14,288 nt of DNA, taken from the NCBI GenBank assembly GCA_002478145.1, contig DLMI01000189.1, forward strand, positions 1 through 14,288. Direction: 5' to 3'. Shown here in pieces: positions 14,143-14,288 of the stretch. The notes below the pieces were generated by a model. That model was not told the DNA's origin. It saw nothing but the letters and a program-made list of their open reading frames with translations, and did no database searches. Source of the stretch: Acidobacteria bacterium UBA7540 (GTDB lineage: Bacteria > Acidobacteriota > Terriglobia > UBA7540). The position numbers were made by a program, and so were the translations under genes. Position 1 is the stretch's first letter, and every line of letters starts with the position of its first letter.

Positions 14143-14288
14143 ATGAACACAGAAGAAGAGCCTACGGTGTGGCAGATCGCTGGTGGAACCCAAGACAGGA
14201 GCTATGCGAACGTTTTCCTTCGTTGCGATGTAGGGAAGTCCGGGTACATCGTATCCCCCCTGGCCGTCGAGACGGTAATCCAGGAAGG
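14143..14288 (+). CDS. Start of a further operon gene, 3'-partial, unidentified
   Basis: ATG 14143 follows GAGGGAG by about four bases and lies 73 bp after the small gene. The open frame runs to the right window edge (48 complete codons). The protein begins MNTEEEPTVWQIAGGTQDRS, then YANVFLRCDVG. The VWQIAGG...RSYA pattern recalls N-termini of proteins found in defence islands that may carry a C-terminal nuclease domain, but that memory is weak and I cannot assign a family. The residues after about 33 look less family-like, so a frameshift or divergence is possible. Spacing and strand make it the next member of the defence operon. DUF499 or Drm components, if present, would have to lie beyond it. 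Confidence 0.5.
   Translation, partial: MNTEEEPTVWQIAGGTQDRSYANVFLRCDVGKSGYIVSPLAVETVIQE

Noticed and set aside
1..14288. CRISPR array, rRNA or tRNA genes
   Set aside because: No regularly spaced repeats of suitable length and no rRNA or tRNA signature seen on either strand.

Overview
The window reads as a GC-rich (by eye about 58-60%) bacterial chromosome segment that joins three unrelated blocks: a decayed IS66-type insertion sequence (1 to about 1500), a two-gene dihydroxyacetone-kinase-like operon on the minus strand (1506-3114), and a large plus-strand operon that looks like an anti-phage defence or restriction-modification island (4100 to the right edge). There is no rRNA, tRNA or core marker gene, so the taxon is not fixed. 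Two short tandem-repeat 'filler' elements (around 3325-3350 and 13173-13200) are of a type I associate with Acidobacteria and some other soil bacteria. That is only a hint.

Left block: the end of an IS66 tnpB gene, an accessory DUF6788-like Cys-motif protein, and a tnpC transposase. tnpC is broken twice, by a frameshift near 805-815 and by loss of everything after the first catalytic Asp at about 1495. A perfect 11-bp-arm palindrome lies on the likely promoter of the accessory gene. The broken IS abuts the stop codon of dhaL within about 11 bp, so the right end of the IS and the native 3' flank of dhaL are both gone.

Middle block: dhaK and dhaL, separated by one base, encode the substrate-binding and nucleotide-binding subunits of a dihydroxyacetone-type kinase. 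No PTS phospho-donor subunit (DhaM) is present, and the DhaK active-site loop differs slightly from the E. coli type. About 985 bp of mostly non-coding sequence separates it from the divergent right block.

Right block: (1) a 1141-aa SNF2-type helicase with a C-terminal DUF3883 domain; (2) a Fic-family AMPylase with an intact catalytic motif and an inhibitory motif; (3) a DUF3883 remnant resembling the end of the helicase; (4) a 660-aa OLD-like ATPase-TOPRIM nuclease; (5) a 1007-aa DUF1156/COG1743-type adenine DNA methyltransferase with a zinc ribbon; (6) an 85-aa small protein with a strong ribosome-binding site; (7) the start of a further gene cut by the window edge. Genes 1-2, 3-4 and 4-5 share NTGA stop/start overlaps, so they are probably co-translated. 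Helicase plus DUF1156 methyltransferase recalls DISARM class 1 and the predicted DUF1156/DUF499 defence systems. DrmA, DrmB and DUF499 are not seen here, and the Fic and OLD-like genes are additions. The remnant in front of the OLD-like gene suggests that Fic was spliced between an ancestral helicase and nuclease, leaving an old helicase tail behind.
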